A stretch of DNA of 64,000 bases from Citrobacter sp. RHB25-C09 (GCF_013836145.1 NZ_CP057483.1:1426001-1490000); one strand, 5' to 3'. Positions 16,318-25,939 are shown, counted from the first letter of the stretch. Program-made: numbers and translations. The notes: generated by a model from the letters alone, not told the origin.

Positions 16318-17601
16318 TTAACGCTTAATATCTGACTTATAATCGCGCTTATCGTAGCCAGTGTAGAGCTGACGAGGACGGGCGATTTTCATGCCGTCGG
16401 TGTGCATTTCGTTCCAGTGTGCAATCCAGCCAACTGTACGGGCCATGGCGAAGATCACGGTGAACATGGAAGAAGGAATACCCATCGCTTTCAGGATGAT
16501 ACCGGAGTAGAAGTCAACGTTCGGGTAGAGTTTCTTCTCGATGAAGTACGGGTCGTTCAGCGCGATGTGTTCAAGCTCCATCGCCACTTCCAGCAGGTCA
16601 TCTTTCGTACCCAGCTCTTTCAGCACTTCATGACAGGTTTCACGCATCACGGTCGCGCGCGGGTCATAGTTTTTGTAAACACGGTGACCGAAGCCCATCA
16701 GACGGAAGGAGTCATTCTTGTCTTTCGCGCGACGCACGAATTCAGGAATGTGTTCAACGGAGCTGATCTCTTCCAGCATCTTCAGCGCCGCTTCGTTTGC
16801 GCCGCCGTGCGCCGGTCCCCACAGGGAGGCGATACCCGCAGCGATACAGGCGAACGGATTCGCGCCGGAAGAACCTGCGGTACGGACGGTAGACGTTGAG
16901 GCGTTCTGTTCGTGGTCAGCATGCAGGATCAGAATACGATCCATGGCGCGTTCAAGTACCGGGTTGACGACATATTCTTCACACGGCGTGGAGAACATCA
17001 TACGCAGGAAGTTACCCGCATAGGAGAGGTCGTTACGTGGGTAAACAAATGGCTGGCCGATAGAATATTTGTAACACATTGCCGCCATGGTCGGCATTTT
17101 GGACAGCAGGCGGAAGGCCGCGATTTCACGGTGGCGCGGATTGTTAACATCCAGAGAGTCGTGATAGAACGCGGCGAGCGCACCGGTAATCCCACACATC
17201 ACCGCCATTGGATGTGAATCGCGACGGAAAGCGTGGAACAGACGCGTGATTTGCTCATGGATCATCGTATGGCGGGTAACAGTCGTTCTGAACTCGTCGT
17301 ACTCTGCCTGCGTCGGTTTTTCACCGTACAGCAGGATGTAGCATACTTCCAGATAGTTAGACTCGGTCGCTAACTGATCGATAGGGAAGCCGCGGTGCAA
17401 CAAAATCCCCTCATCACCATCAATAAAGGTAATTTTGGACTCGCAGGATGCAGTAGAGGTGAAACCAGGGTCAAAAGTGAACATCCCCTTTGAGCCCAGG
17501 CTACGAATATCAATAACATCTTGACCCAGTGTACCTTTCAGCACATCCAGCTCAATAGCGGCGTCACCATTTATGGTGAGCTTTGCTTTTGTATCAGCCA
17601 T
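16318..17601 (-). CDS. gltA: Citrate synthase (type II, hexameric)
   Basis: GltA condenses oxaloacetate and acetyl-CoA to citrate, the entry step of the TCA cycle. The 427-residue protein matches E. coli throughout. Catalytic residues are visible: His264 in WGPAHGGANE, His305 in GFGHRVYKNYDPR and Asp362 in VDFYSG. The N-terminal domain (MADTKAKLTINGDAAIELDV) carries the NADH-allosteric region of the Gram-negative hexameric type. GGAGACC precedes the ATG. It is divergent from sdhC across an 830-base control region. Confidence 0.98.
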   Translation of the reverse strand: MADTKAKLTINGDAAIELDVLKGTLGQDVIDIRSLGSKGMFTFDPGFTSTASCESKITFIDGDEGILLHRGFPIDQLATESNYLEVCYILLYGEKPTQAEYDEFRTTVTRHTMIHEQITRLFHAFRRDSHPMAVMCGITGALAAFYHDSLDVNNPRHREIAAFRLLSKMPTMAAMCYKYSIGQPFVYPRNDLSYAGNFLRMMFSTPCEEYVVNPVLERAMDRILILHADHEQNASTSTVRTAGSSGANPFACIAAGIASLWGPAHGGANEAALKMLEEISSVEHIPEFVRRAKDKNDSFRLMGFGHRVYKNYDPRATVMRETCHEVLKELGTKDDLLEVAMELEHIALNDPYFIEKKLYPNVDFYSGIILKAMGIPSSMFTVIFAMARTVGWIAHWNEMHTDGMKIARPRQLYTGYDKRDYKSDIKR

Positions 17602-17659
17602 TTACGGTCTCCTTAGCGCCATATTGCTTAAGACTGCCGGAAGTCAGACTTGCTTTCTA

Positions 17660-17778
17660 CACGTCATCTTTCACGCTGCTTTTTTGTTGGCTACGCTCAG
17701 AAACAGCAATCACATAGTGATCTATGCGCCTGTCGTTTTCCTCGCTTGCCGCCTTAATGCAGCGCGAATGATGTTGTG
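17660..17778. repeat. Large imperfect palindrome, resembling a dispersed enterobacterial repeat
   Basis: The outer 20-base arms (17660-17679 and 17759-17778) pair at about 16 of 20 positions, and the centre is ATCAC-ATA-GTGAT at 17709-17721. Phrases such as GTTGGCTACGCTCA and CTCGCTTGCCGCCTTAATGC resemble an approximately 130-160-base intergenic palindrome that I recall as recurring across Enterobacterales genomes. It would form a long hairpin in RNA. No transposase is present. Confidence 0.6.
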
Positions 17779-18123
17779 TACACATACGATCAACCGTTAC
17801 CAGTTTGTTATTCGGCTCGCCGCTCTGCGAGAGAGGAGAAAACCAGGGTACAGAGCAATGGGCGCTTGCAGGTAAATCGGTTAATTTATGGTGAATTAAC
17901 AACAAATCAACAACTTAGCAATCCGTATTATTCAATCTGTCTATCACTATTAACTGTACTGGTGGGATCGGTCAATAATTTACTGGTGTTACATAAGTAA
18001 ATTGCAGTTTAAATCGTGACCCCATAACTTTTGCGCATTATATGCTTTTTCTGGTGTCGTTTGTAACAATTTTGTTTAATGTTTGTCAAATCAGATGATT
18101 AAAATTTAAATAAATGTTGTTAT

Positions 18124-18139
18124 CGTGACCTGTGTCACT
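18124..18139 (+). promoter_or_regulatory. CRP-like box upstream of sdhC
   Basis: CGTGA-N6-TCACT with a symmetrical GTGACCTGTGTCAC core, close to the TGTGA-N6-TCACA consensus. It is centred about 46 bases upstream of the -35 hexamer. CRP activation of sdh is known in E. coli. Confidence 0.6.
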
Positions 18140-18176
18140 GTTCGGGATAAAACCCGACAAACTATATGTAGGTTAA

Positions 18177-18205
18177 TTGTAATGATTTTGTGAACGTCCT
18201 ATACT
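18177..18205 (+). promoter_or_regulatory. Sigma70 promoter of sdhCDAB-sucABCD
   Basis: -35 TTGTAA (18177-18182), a 17-base spacer and -10 TATACT (18200-18205). The start of transcription would fall near 18212, about 220 bases before sdhC, in agreement with the E. coli sdh promoter. Confidence 0.75.
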
Positions 18206-18434
18206 GCCGCCAGGTCTCCGGAATACCCTGCAATCCCGAGCCACCCAGCGTTGTAGCGTGTCGTTTTAGCAACTGGAAGCAGTGTTTTACATGACGCGTA
18301 GTTATAGAAAGGACGCTGTCTGACCCGCAAGCAGACCGGAGGAAGGAATCCCATCGTCTTGAAGGCCACAAGGGCGTTACGTTCTGTGCCGGAAGTCTAA
18401 AGGGAATAATAAGAACAGCATGTGGGCGTTATTC

Positions 18435-18824
18435 ATGATAAGAAATGTGAAAAAACAAAGACCTGTCAATCTGGATCTGCAAACGATCCGGTTCCCAATC
18501 ACGGCGATAGCGTCCATTCTCCATCGCGTTTCCGGAGTGATCACCTTTGTGGCGGTCGGGATCCTGTTGTGGTTACTGGGAACCAGCCTCTCCTCCCCTG
18601 AAGGATTCCAGCAGGCATCCGCCATCATGGGTAGCTTCTTTGTTAAATTCATTATGTGGGGCATCCTCACCGCGCTGGCGTATCACGTGGTCGGCGGCGT
18701 TCGTCACATGATGATGGATTTTGGCCATCTGGAAGAAACATTCGAAGCGGGTCAACGCTCTGCCAAAATCTCTTTTGTAATCACTGTCGTGCTCTCAATT
18801 CTCGCAGGAGTCCTCGTATGGTAA
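18435..18824 (+). CDS. sdhC: Succinate dehydrogenase cytochrome b556 subunit
   Basis: SdhC anchors succinate dehydrogenase (complex II) in the inner membrane and helps bind heme b and ubiquinone. The 129-residue protein starts MIRNVKKQRPVNLDLQTIRF and has three hydrophobic helices; SILHRVSGV holds the quinone-site Ser27/Arg31 region and LAYHVVGGVRHMMMD the heme-ligand His84. The start at 18435 is chosen by homology over an in-frame ATG at 18420. It overlaps sdhD by 7 bp. In E. coli the leader is a target of Spot 42 and RyhB acts at sdhD. Confidence 0.96.
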   Translation: MIRNVKKQRPVNLDLQTIRFPITAIASILHRVSGVITFVAVGILLWLLGTSLSSPEGFQQASAIMGSFFVKFIMWGILTALAYHVVGGVRHMMMDFGHLEETFEAGQRSAKISFVITVVLSILAGVLVW

Positions 18825-19165
18825 GCAACGCCTCCGCATTAGGACGCAATGGCGTACATGACTTCATCCTCGTCCGTGCTACCGCTATCGTTCTGACGTT
18901 ATACATCATCTATATGGTGGGGTTCTTCGCCACGAGCGGCGACCTGACCTGGGAAGTCTGGACCGGTTTCTTCTCATCGGCATTCACCAAAGTGTTCACC
19001 CTGCTGGCGCTTTTCTCTATCTTGATTCATGCCTGGATCGGCATGTGGCAGGTGTTGACCGACTACGTTAAACCGCTGGCCGTGCGCTTAGGGCTGCAGC
19101 TGGCTATTGTTGTTGCGCTGGTGGTTTACGTCATTTATGGATTTGTTGTGGTGTGGGGTGTGTAA
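18818..19165 (+). CDS. sdhD: Succinate dehydrogenase membrane anchor subunit
   Basis: The 115-residue second membrane anchor of complex II, starting MVSNASALGRNGVHDFILVR, with three transmembrane segments. The heme-ligand His71 lies in LIHAWIGMWQVLTDYVK, and Tyr83 in that same block is part of the quinone site. The start sits inside the end of sdhC after AGGAG, and the TAA overlaps the sdhA ATG by one base. Confidence 0.96.
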   Translation: MVSNASALGRNGVHDFILVRATAIVLTLYIIYMVGFFATSGDLTWEVWTGFFSSAFTKVFTLLALFSILIHAWIGMWQVLTDYVKPLAVRLGLQLAIVVALVVYVIYGFVVVWGV

Positions 19166-20931
19166 TGAAACTGCCAGTTAGAGAATTTGATGCTGTTGTC
19201 ATTGGCGCAGGCGGCGCAGGTATGCGTGCGGCGCTGCAAATTTCCCAGAGCGGCCAGACCTGTGCGCTGCTGTCTAAAGTCTTTCCAACCCGTTCCCATA
19301 CCGTCTCTGCGCAGGGTGGCATCACCGTTGCGCTCGGTAATACCCATGAAGATAACTGGGAATGGCACATGTACGACACCGTAAAAGGGTCGGACTACAT
19401 TGGTGACCAGGACGCGATCGAATATATGTGTAAAACCGGTCCGGAAGCGATTCTGGAGCTGGAACACATGGGTTTACCGTTCTCCCGTCTTGACGATGGT
19501 CGCATCTACCAGCGCCCGTTCGGCGGCCAGTCGAAAAACTTTGGCGGCGAGCAGGCGGCACGTACCGCAGCGGCGGCTGACCGTACGGGTCATGCGCTGT
19601 TGCACACGCTGTATCAGCAGAACCTGAAAAACCACACCACGATCTTCTCTGAGTGGTATGCGCTGGATCTGGTAAAAAATGCCGATGGCGCGGTGGTCGG
19701 TTGTACCGCACTGTGCATCGAAACCGGTGAAGTGGTCTACTTCAAAGCACGTGCGACCGTGCTGGCGACCGGCGGTGCAGGCCGTATCTACCAGTCCACC
19801 ACTAACGCCCATATCAATACCGGTGATGGCGTTGGCATGGCGATTCGCGCCGGGGTGCCGGTGCAGGATATGGAAATGTGGCAGTTCCACCCAACCGGTA
19901 TCGCCGGTGCGGGCGTACTGGTCACCGAAGGTTGCCGTGGTGAAGGCGGTTACTTGCTGAACAAACACGGCGAGCGCTTTATGGAGCGTTACGCCCCGAA
20001 TGCGAAAGACCTGGCGGGTCGTGACGTGGTGGCGCGTTCCATCATGATCGAAATCCGTGAAGGTCGCGGCTGCGACGGCCCGTGGGGACCGCATGCGAAA
20101 CTGAAACTTGACCATCTGGGTAAAGAGGTGCTGGAATCCCGTCTGCCGGGCATCCTTGAGCTGTCTCGTACCTTTGCCCACGTCGACCCGGTGAAAGAGC
20201 CGATTCCGGTTATCCCAACCTGTCACTATATGATGGGCGGTATTCCGACCAAAGTGACCGGCCAGGCGCTGACCGTTAACGCGCAAGGTGAAGATGTGGT
20301 GATTCCTGGACTGTTCGCGGTAGGTGAAATCGCCTGCGTATCGGTTCACGGCGCTAACCGTCTGGGCGGTAACTCGCTGCTGGACCTGGTGGTGTTCGGT
20401 CGTGCGGCGGGTCTGCATCTGCAAGAATCCATCGCAGAGCAGGGCGCACTGCGTGATGCCACAGAGGAAGAGGTTGATGCTTCTCTGGCGCGTCTGAATC
20501 GCTGGAATAACAACCGTGATGGCGAAGATCCGGTAGTGATTCGCAAAGCGTTGCAGGAATGTATGCAGCACAACTTCTCGGTGTTCCGTGAAGGGGATGC
20601 GATGGCGAAAGGGCTTGAACAACTGAAAGCGATCCGCGAGCGTCTGAAAAATGCCCGTCTGGATGACACCTCCAGCGAGTTCAACACCCAGCGCGTTGAG
20701 TGCCTGGAGCTGGATAACCTGATGGAAACGGCCTACGCAACGGCTGTATCTGCCAACTTCCGTACCGAAAGCCGTGGCGCGCATAGCCGCTTCGACTACC
20801 CGGAGCGTGATGATGAAAACTGGCTGTGCCATTCCCTGTATCTGCCAGAGACGGAATCCATGACCCGCCGTGAGGTCAACATGGAACCGAAACTGCGTCC
20901 GGCGTTCCCGCCGAAGATTCGTACTTATTAA
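19165..20931 (+). CDS. sdhA: Succinate dehydrogenase flavoprotein subunit
   Basis: SdhA carries covalent FAD and oxidises succinate to fumarate. The 588-residue protein starts MKLPVREFDAVVIGAGGAGM with the Rossmann GAGGAG motif. The flavinylated His lies in PTRSHTVSAQGG (about residue 45). Active-site regions HPTGIAGAG, RLGGNSLLDLVVFGR and the Arg-rich AHSRFDYPERDD are intact. The start follows homology and the sdhD overlap rather than an ATG four codons earlier. Confidence 0.98.
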   Translation: MKLPVREFDAVVIGAGGAGMRAALQISQSGQTCALLSKVFPTRSHTVSAQGGITVALGNTHEDNWEWHMYDTVKGSDYIGDQDAIEYMCKTGPEAILELEHMGLPFSRLDDGRIYQRPFGGQSKNFGGEQAARTAAAADRTGHALLHTLYQQNLKNHTTIFSEWYALDLVKNADGAVVGCTALCIETGEVVYFKARATVLATGGAGRIYQSTTNAHINTGDGVGMAIRAGVPVQDMEMWQFHPTGIAGAGVLVTEGCRGEGGYLLNKHGERFMERYAPNAKDLAGRDVVARSIMIEIREGRGCDGPWGPHAKLKLDHLGKEVLESRLPGILELSRTFAHVDPVKEPIPVIPTCHYMMGGIPTKVTGQALTVNAQGEDVVIPGLFAVGEIACVSVHGANRLGGNSLLDLVVFGRAAGLHLQESIAEQGALRDATEEEVDASLARLNRWNNNRDGEDPVVIRKALQECMQHNFSVFREGDAMAKGLEQLKAIRERLKNARLDDTSSEFNTQRVECLELDNLMETAYATAVSANFRTESRGAHSRFDYPERDDENWLCHSLYLPETESMTRREVNMEPKLRPAFPPKIRTY

Positions 20932-20946
20932 TGCGGAGACAGGACA

Positions 20947-21663
20947 ATGAAACTCGAATTTTCTATTTATCGCTATAACCCGGACGTAGACGACGCTCCG
21001 CGTATGCAAGACTACACGCTGGAAGGCGAAGAAGGTCGCGATATGATGCTGCTGGATGCACTGATCCAGCTGAAAGAGAAGGACCCGACGCTCTCTTTCC
21101 GTCGCTCCTGTCGTGAAGGCGTGTGCGGTTCAGACGGTCTGAACATGAACGGCAAAAACGGTCTGGCCTGCATTACACCCATTTCTGCGCTGAATCAGCC
21201 AGGAAAGAAAATTGTTATCCGTCCGCTGCCTGGCCTGCCGGTTGTCCGTGATTTGGTGGTAGACATGGGGCAATTCTACGCACAATATGAGAAGATTAAG
21301 CCTTACTTGTTGAATAATGGGCAAAATCCTCCTGCTCGTGAGCACTTACAGATGCCTGAGCAGCGTGAAAAACTCGATGGGCTGTATGAATGCATTCTGT
21401 GCGCATGCTGCTCAACGTCTTGCCCATCTTTCTGGTGGAACCCGGATAAGTTTATCGGTCCGGCGGGTCTATTGGCGGCGTACCGCTTCCTGATCGACAG
21501 CCGTGATACAGAAACCGACAGCCGCCTGGAAGGAATGAGTGATGCATTCAGCGTATTCCGCTGTCACAGCATCATGAACTGCGTCAGTGTTTGTCCTAAG
21601 GGGCTGAACCCGACGCGCGCCATCGGCCATATTAAGTCGATGCTGTTGCAACGCAGTGCGTAA
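20947..21663 (+). CDS. sdhB: Succinate dehydrogenase iron-sulfur subunit
   Basis: The 238-residue SdhB passes electrons from FAD to ubiquinone through three Fe-S clusters. Cysteine motifs are all present: CREGVCGSDGLNMNG plus a later Cys for [2Fe-2S], CILCACCSTSCPSFW for [4Fe-4S] and CHSIMNCVSVCPKGLNP for [3Fe-4S]. It follows sdhA by 15 bp with GGAGACAGG upstream, and closes the sdh half of the operon. Confidence 0.98.
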   Translation: MKLEFSIYRYNPDVDDAPRMQDYTLEGEEGRDMMLLDALIQLKEKDPTLSFRRSCREGVCGSDGLNMNGKNGLACITPISALNQPGKKIVIRPLPGLPVVRDLVVDMGQFYAQYEKIKPYLLNNGQNPPAREHLQMPEQREKLDGLYECILCACCSTSCPSFWWNPDKFIGPAGLLAAYRFLIDSRDTETDSRLEGMSDAFSVFRCHSIMNCVSVCPKGLNPTRAIGHIKSMLLQRSA

Positions 21664-21678
21664 GTCATAGTTGTTGTT

Positions 21679-21747
21679 GCCGGATGACGCTGCGCTTATC
21701 CGGCCTACGTAATAGTAGGCCCGGTAAGCGTAGCGCCACCGGGCAAA
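21679..21747. repeat. REP/BIME element between sdhB and sucA
   Basis: GCCGGATG...CTTATCCGGCCTACG (21679-21709) faces GTAGGCCCGGTAAGCG...CACCGGGCA (about 21716-21747). In a transcribed gap it would form a stable hairpin, possibly separating sdh and suc mRNA stability. Confidence 0.85.
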
Positions 21748-21902
21748 GTGCAGAAACCTTTAAAAACTGCCAGATTATTTAGACAGTTTCTAAAGGTTCC
21801 TTCGCGGGCCAACAAGAGCTCGCAGGTGAACCCCGGCACGCACTTAACTGTGCGTGGTAGTATCCACGGCGAAGTAAGCATAAAAATGCTTAAGGGATCA
21901 CG

Positions 21903-24704
21903 ATGCAGAACAGCGCTTTGAAAGCCTGGTTGGACTCTTCTTACCTCTCTGGCGCAAACCAGAGCTGGATAGAACAGCTCTATGAAGACTTCTTAACCGA
22001 TCCTGACTCGGTTGACGCTAACTGGCGTTCGACGTTCCAGCAGTTACCTGGCACGGGAGTCAAACCGGATCAATTCCATTCAAAAACGCGGGACTATTTC
22101 CGTCGTCTGGCGAAAGACGCTTCACGTTACTCTGCTGCCATTTCCGACCCTGACACCAACGCGAAGCAGGTTAAAGTCCTGCAGCTCATTAACGCTTATC
22201 GCTTCCGTGGTCACCAGCATGCGAATCTCGATCCGCTGGGACTGTGGAAACAAGAAAATGTGGCAGACCTGGATCCTTCGTTTCACGATCTGACGGAGGC
22301 CGACTTCCAGGAAAGCTTTAACGTAGGGTCTTTTGCCGGCGGCAAAGACACGATGAAGCTGGGTGAGCTGCTGGAAGCGCTCAAACAAACGTACTGCGGC
22401 CCGATTGGCGCCGAGTATATGCACATCACCAGTACGGAAGAAAAACGCTGGCTGCAACAGCGTCTTGAATCCGGTCGTGCAGCCTTTAGCAGTGACGAGA
22501 AGAAACGCTTCCTCAGCGAACTGACGGCAGCTGAAGGTCTGGAACGCTACCTGGGCGCGAAGTTCCCTGGTGCGAAGCGCTTCTCGCTGGAAGGCGGCGA
22601 TGCGTTAATCCCGATGCTCAAAGAGATGATCCGCCACGCTGGCAATAGCGGCACCCGTGAAGTGGTGCTGGGCATGGCGCACCGTGGTCGTTTGAACGTG
22701 CTGATTAACGTGTTGGGTAAAAAACCGCAGGATCTGTTCGACGAATTTGCGGGCAAACATAAAGAACACCTTGGCACCGGTGACGTGAAGTACCACATGG
22801 GCTTCTCTTCCGATATCGAAACCGAAGGCGGTCTGGTTCACCTGGCGCTGGCGTTTAACCCGTCGCACCTGGAAATCGTAAGCCCAGTGGTTATCGGTTC
22901 AGTGCGTGCGCGTCTGGATCGTCTGGACGAGCCAAGCAGCAACAAAGTACTGCCGATCACCATTCACGGTGACGCCGCAGTAACCGGGCAGGGCGTGGTG
23001 CAGGAAACCCTGAACATGTCGAAAGCGCGGGGTTACGAAGTGGGCGGTACCGTTCGCATCGTGATCAATAACCAGGTGGGCTTCACCACCTCTAACCCGC
23101 TGGATGCGCGTTCCACTCCGTACTGCACCGACATCGGTAAAATGGTTCAGGCACCGATCTTCCACGTGAACGCGGATGACCCGGAAGCCGTTGCTTTCGT
23201 GACCCGCCTGGCGCTGGACTTCCGTAACACCTTTAAGCGTGATGTGTTCATCGACCTCTTCTGCTACCGCCGTCACGGCCACAACGAAGCGGATGAGCCG
23301 AGTGCAACCCAGCCGCTGATGTATCAGAAAATCAAAAAACACCCGACGCCACGCAAAATCTATGCTGATAAGCTGGAAGCAGACAAGGTCGCCACGCTGG
23401 AAGATGCCACCGAAATGGTCAATCTTTATCGTGATGCCCTGGATGCAGGCGAATGCGTAGTGAAAGAATGGCGTCCGATGAACCTGCACTCTTTCACCTG
23501 GTCTCCGTACCTCAACCATGAATGGGATGAAAAATACCCGAATCAGGTTGAAATGAAGCGCCTGCAGGAACTGGCGAAACGCATCAGTACCGTGCCTGAA
23601 GCCGTTGAGATGCAGTCTCGCGTCGCCAAGATCTACGGTGACCGCCAGGCGATGGCCGCGGGTGAGAAGCTGTTCGACTGGGGCGGGGCGGAAACGCTGG
23701 CCTACGCCACCCTCGTTGACGAAGGTATTCCGGTACGTTTGTCCGGTGAAGATGCCGGACGTGGGACCTTCTTCCACCGTCATGCGGTGATCCATAACCA
23801 GACTAACGGTTCGACTTACACTCCGCTGCAGCATGTTCATAACGGTCAGGGCCAGTTCAAAGTCTGGGACTCCGTTCTGTCTGAAGAAGCGGTTTTGGCA
23901 TTTGAATACGGCTACGCCACCGCTGAGCCGCGTACCCTGACCATCTGGGAAGCGCAGTTTGGTGACTTCGCTAACGGCGCGCAGGTGGTGATCGACCAGT
24001 TCATCTCCTCCGGTGAGCAGAAATGGGGCCGCATGTGTGGTCTGGTCATGCTGCTGCCGCACGGCTACGAAGGGCAAGGGCCGGAGCACTCCTCCGCGCG
24101 TCTGGAACGTTATTTGCAACTTTGCGCTGAGCAGAACATGCAGGTTTGCGTGCCATCTACCCCGGCACAGGTTTACCACATGCTGCGTCGTCAGGCGCTG
24201 CGCGGGATGCGTCGTCCGCTGGTTGTGATGTCGCCGAAGTCCCTGCTGCGTCATCCGCTGGCCGTGTCCAGCCTGGACGAACTGGCGAACGGTGCCTTCT
24301 TGCCTGCCATCGGCGAGATTGATGATATCGACCCGAAAGGCGTGAAGCGTGTGGTGATGTGTTCTGGTAAGGTTTATTACGACCTGCTGGAACAGCGTCG
24401 CAAGAACAATCAGAAAGATGTCGCCATTGTGCGCATCGAGCAGCTGTATCCGTTCCCGCATCAGGCGATGCAGGAAGTGTTGAAACAATATGCTCACGTA
24501 CATGATTTTGTCTGGTGCCAGGAAGAGCCGCTCAACCAGGGCGCATGGTACTGCAGCCAGCATCATTTCCGTGAAGTGATTCCATTTGGGTCTGCCCTGC
24601 GTTACGCAGGTCGCCCGGCCTCCGCCTCTCCGGCGGTAGGGTATATGTCCGTTCACCAGAAACAGCAACAAGATCTGGTCAATGACGCGCTGAACGTCGA
24701 TTAA
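21903..24704 (+). CDS. sucA: 2-oxoglutarate dehydrogenase E1 component
   Basis: The thiamine-diphosphate-dependent E1 subunit, 933 residues, decarboxylates 2-oxoglutarate and transfers succinyl to the E2 lipoyl group. The N-terminal tail that docks E2 (NSALKAWLDSSYLSGANQSW) is intact. The ThDP region shows GMAHRGRLNVL, IHGDAAVTGQGVVQETLNMS and RRHGHNEADEPSATQP. The transketolase-like C-terminal part contains FDWGGAETLAYATL and PHGYEGQGPEHSSARLER. It is preceded by AAGGGA and followed 14 bp later by sucB. Confidence 0.98.
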   Translation: MQNSALKAWLDSSYLSGANQSWIEQLYEDFLTDPDSVDANWRSTFQQLPGTGVKPDQFHSKTRDYFRRLAKDASRYSAAISDPDTNAKQVKVLQLINAYRFRGHQHANLDPLGLWKQENVADLDPSFHDLTEADFQESFNVGSFAGGKDTMKLGELLEALKQTYCGPIGAEYMHITSTEEKRWLQQRLESGRAAFSSDEKKRFLSELTAAEGLERYLGAKFPGAKRFSLEGGDALIPMLKEMIRHAGNSGTREVVLGMAHRGRLNVLINVLGKKPQDLFDEFAGKHKEHLGTGDVKYHMGFSSDIETEGGLVHLALAFNPSHLEIVSPVVIGSVRARLDRLDEPSSNKVLPITIHGDAAVTGQGVVQETLNMSKARGYEVGGTVRIVINNQVGFTTSNPLDARSTPYCTDIGKMVQAPIFHVNADDPEAVAFVTRLALDFRNTFKRDVFIDLFCYRRHGHNEADEPSATQPLMYQKIKKHPTPRKIYADKLEADKVATLEDATEMVNLYRDALDAGECVVKEWRPMNLHSFTWSPYLNHEWDEKYPNQVEMKRLQELAKRISTVPEAVEMQSRVAKIYGDRQAMAAGEKLFDWGGAETLAYATLVDEGIPVRLSGEDAGRGTFFHRHAVIHNQTNGSTYTPLQHVHNGQGQFKVWDSVLSEEAVLAFEYGYATAEPRTLTIWEAQFGDFANGAQVVIDQFISSGEQKWGRMCGLVMLLPHGYEGQGPEHSSARLERYLQLCAEQNMQVCVPSTPAQVYHMLRRQALRGMRRPLVVMSPKSLLRHPLAVSSLDELANGAFLPAIGEIDDIDPKGVKRVVMCSGKVYYDLLEQRRKNNQKDVAIVRIEQLYPFPHQAMQEVLKQYAHVHDFVWCQEEPLNQGAWYCSQHHFREVIPFGSALRYAGRPASASPAVGYMSVHQKQQQDLVNDALNVD

Positions 24705-24718
24705 TTAAAGGATACAAA

Positions 24719-25939
24719 ATGAGTAGCGTAGATATTCTTGTTCCCGACCTGCCTGAGTCCGTAGCGGACGCGACCGTCGCCACCTGGCACAAAAAACCGG
24801 GCGATGCGGTTGTTCGTGACGAGGTGCTGGTAGAAATCGAAACTGACAAAGTGGTACTGGAAGTACCGGCATCAGCGGACGGCATTCTGGATGCGGTTCT
24901 GGAAGACGAAGGCACCACCGTGACCTCGCGCCAGATCCTCGGTCGCCTGCGTGAAGGCAACAGTACAGGTAAAGAAAGCAGCGCTAAGTCTGAAGAGAAA
25001 GCGTCTACCCCGGCGCAGCGTCAGCAGGCGTCTCTCGAAGAGCAAAACAACGACGCACTCAGCCCGGCGATCCGTCGCCTGTTGGCTGAGCACAACCTCG
25101 ATGCCAGCGCCATTAAAGGCACTGGCGTGGGTGGTCGTATCACCCGTGAAGATGTTGATAAGCATCTGGCGAAAGCGCCGGCGAAAGCCGAGTCTAAAGC
25201 CCCGGCGGCAGCACCTGCTGCCCAACCTGCGCTTGGCGCCCGTAGCGAAAAACGCGTTCCGATGACCCGCCTGCGCAAACGCGTTGCGGAGCGTCTGCTG
25301 GAAGCGAAAAACTCGACCGCGATGCTGACCACGTTCAACGAAGTCAACATGAAGCCGATTATGGATCTGCGTAAGCAGTACGGCGAAGCGTTTGAAAAAC
25401 GTCACGGCATCCGTCTGGGCTTCATGTCCTTCTACGTGAAGGCTGTGGTTGAAGCGCTGAAACGCTATCCGGAAGTGAACGCGTCTATCGACGGCGATGA
25501 TGTGGTGTACCACAACTACTTCGACGTCAGCATGGCGGTTTCTACGCCACGTGGTCTGGTGACCCCGGTTCTGCGTGATGTTGATACCCTCGGCATGGCT
25601 GATATCGAGAAGAAAATTAAAGAGCTGGCTGTGAAAGGCCGCGACGGCAAGCTGACCGTGGAAGACCTGACCGGTGGTAACTTCACCATCACTAACGGTG
25701 GTGTGTTCGGTTCCCTGATGTCTACTCCGATCATCAACCCACCGCAGAGTGCAATTCTGGGCATGCACGCCATCAAAGATCGTCCGATGGCGGTAGATGG
25801 CAAGGTTGAAATCCTGCCGATGATGTACCTGGCGCTGTCTTACGATCACCGCCTGATCGATGGTCGCGAATCTGTGGGCTTCCTGGTAGCCATTAAAGAG
25901 CTGCTGGAAGATCCAACGCGTCTGCTGCTGGACGTGTAG
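24719..25939 (+). CDS. sucB: Dihydrolipoyllysine succinyltransferase, E2 of 2-oxoglutarate dehydrogenase
   Basis: The 406-residue E2 core has an N-terminal lipoyl domain (residues 1-77) with the lipoylated Lys in EIETDKVVLEVPA (about 43), an Ala/Pro/Lys linker, a peripheral E3-binding domain (ALSPAIRRLLAEHNLDASAI, about 112-150), a second flexible Ala/Lys linker, and a catalytic domain ending in SYDHRLIDGRESVGFL, with His and Asp of the acyltransferase site. AAAGGA lies before the ATG. Confidence 0.98.
   Translation: MSSVDILVPDLPESVADATVATWHKKPGDAVVRDEVLVEIETDKVVLEVPASADGILDAVLEDEGTTVTSRQILGRLREGNSTGKESSAKSEEKASTPAQRQQASLEEQNNDALSPAIRRLLAEHNLDASAIKGTGVGGRITREDVDKHLAKAPAKAESKAPAAAPAAQPALGARSEKRVPMTRLRKRVAERLLEAKNSTAMLTTFNEVNMKPIMDLRKQYGEAFEKRHGIRLGFMSFYVKAVVEALKRYPEVNASIDGDDVVYHNYFDVSMAVSTPRGLVTPVLRDVDTLGMADIEKKIKELAVKGRDGKLTVEDLTGGNFTITNGGVFGSLMSTPIINPPQSAILGMHAIKDRPMAVDGKVEILPMMYLALSYDHRLIDGRESVGFLVAIKELLEDPTRLLLDV

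Larger units (their letters stand above)
17602..18434. promoter_or_regulatory. gltA-sdhC divergent control region
   Basis: This 833-base gap has no convincing gene. The left part (17602-17660) must hold the gltA leader. A large imperfect palindrome lies at 17660-17778. The right part is nearly identical to the E. coli sdh leader: an AT-rich tract, a CRP-like box at 18124-18139, a sigma70 promoter at 18177-18205, and a long untranslated leader of about 220 bases up to sdhC. Confidence 0.8.

Noticed and set aside
17657..17905. A short minus-strand frame in the gltA-sdhC gap
   Set aside because: It reads through the 119-base palindrome, so the frame is best explained by the repeat, not a gene.
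19474..21009. A 511-codon open frame antisense to sdhA
   Set aside because: It mirrors the codon pattern of the highly expressed sdhA gene, has no ribosome binding site, and its protein is His/Gln/Arg-rich with no recognisable domain.
22899..24671. A 590-codon open frame antisense to sucA
   Set aside because: Same reason: it is a shadow of a GC-rich, biased coding strand, with no start signal or domain.
24872..25849. A 325-codon open frame antisense to sucB
   Set aside because: His/Arg/Phe-rich shadow translation with no family match.
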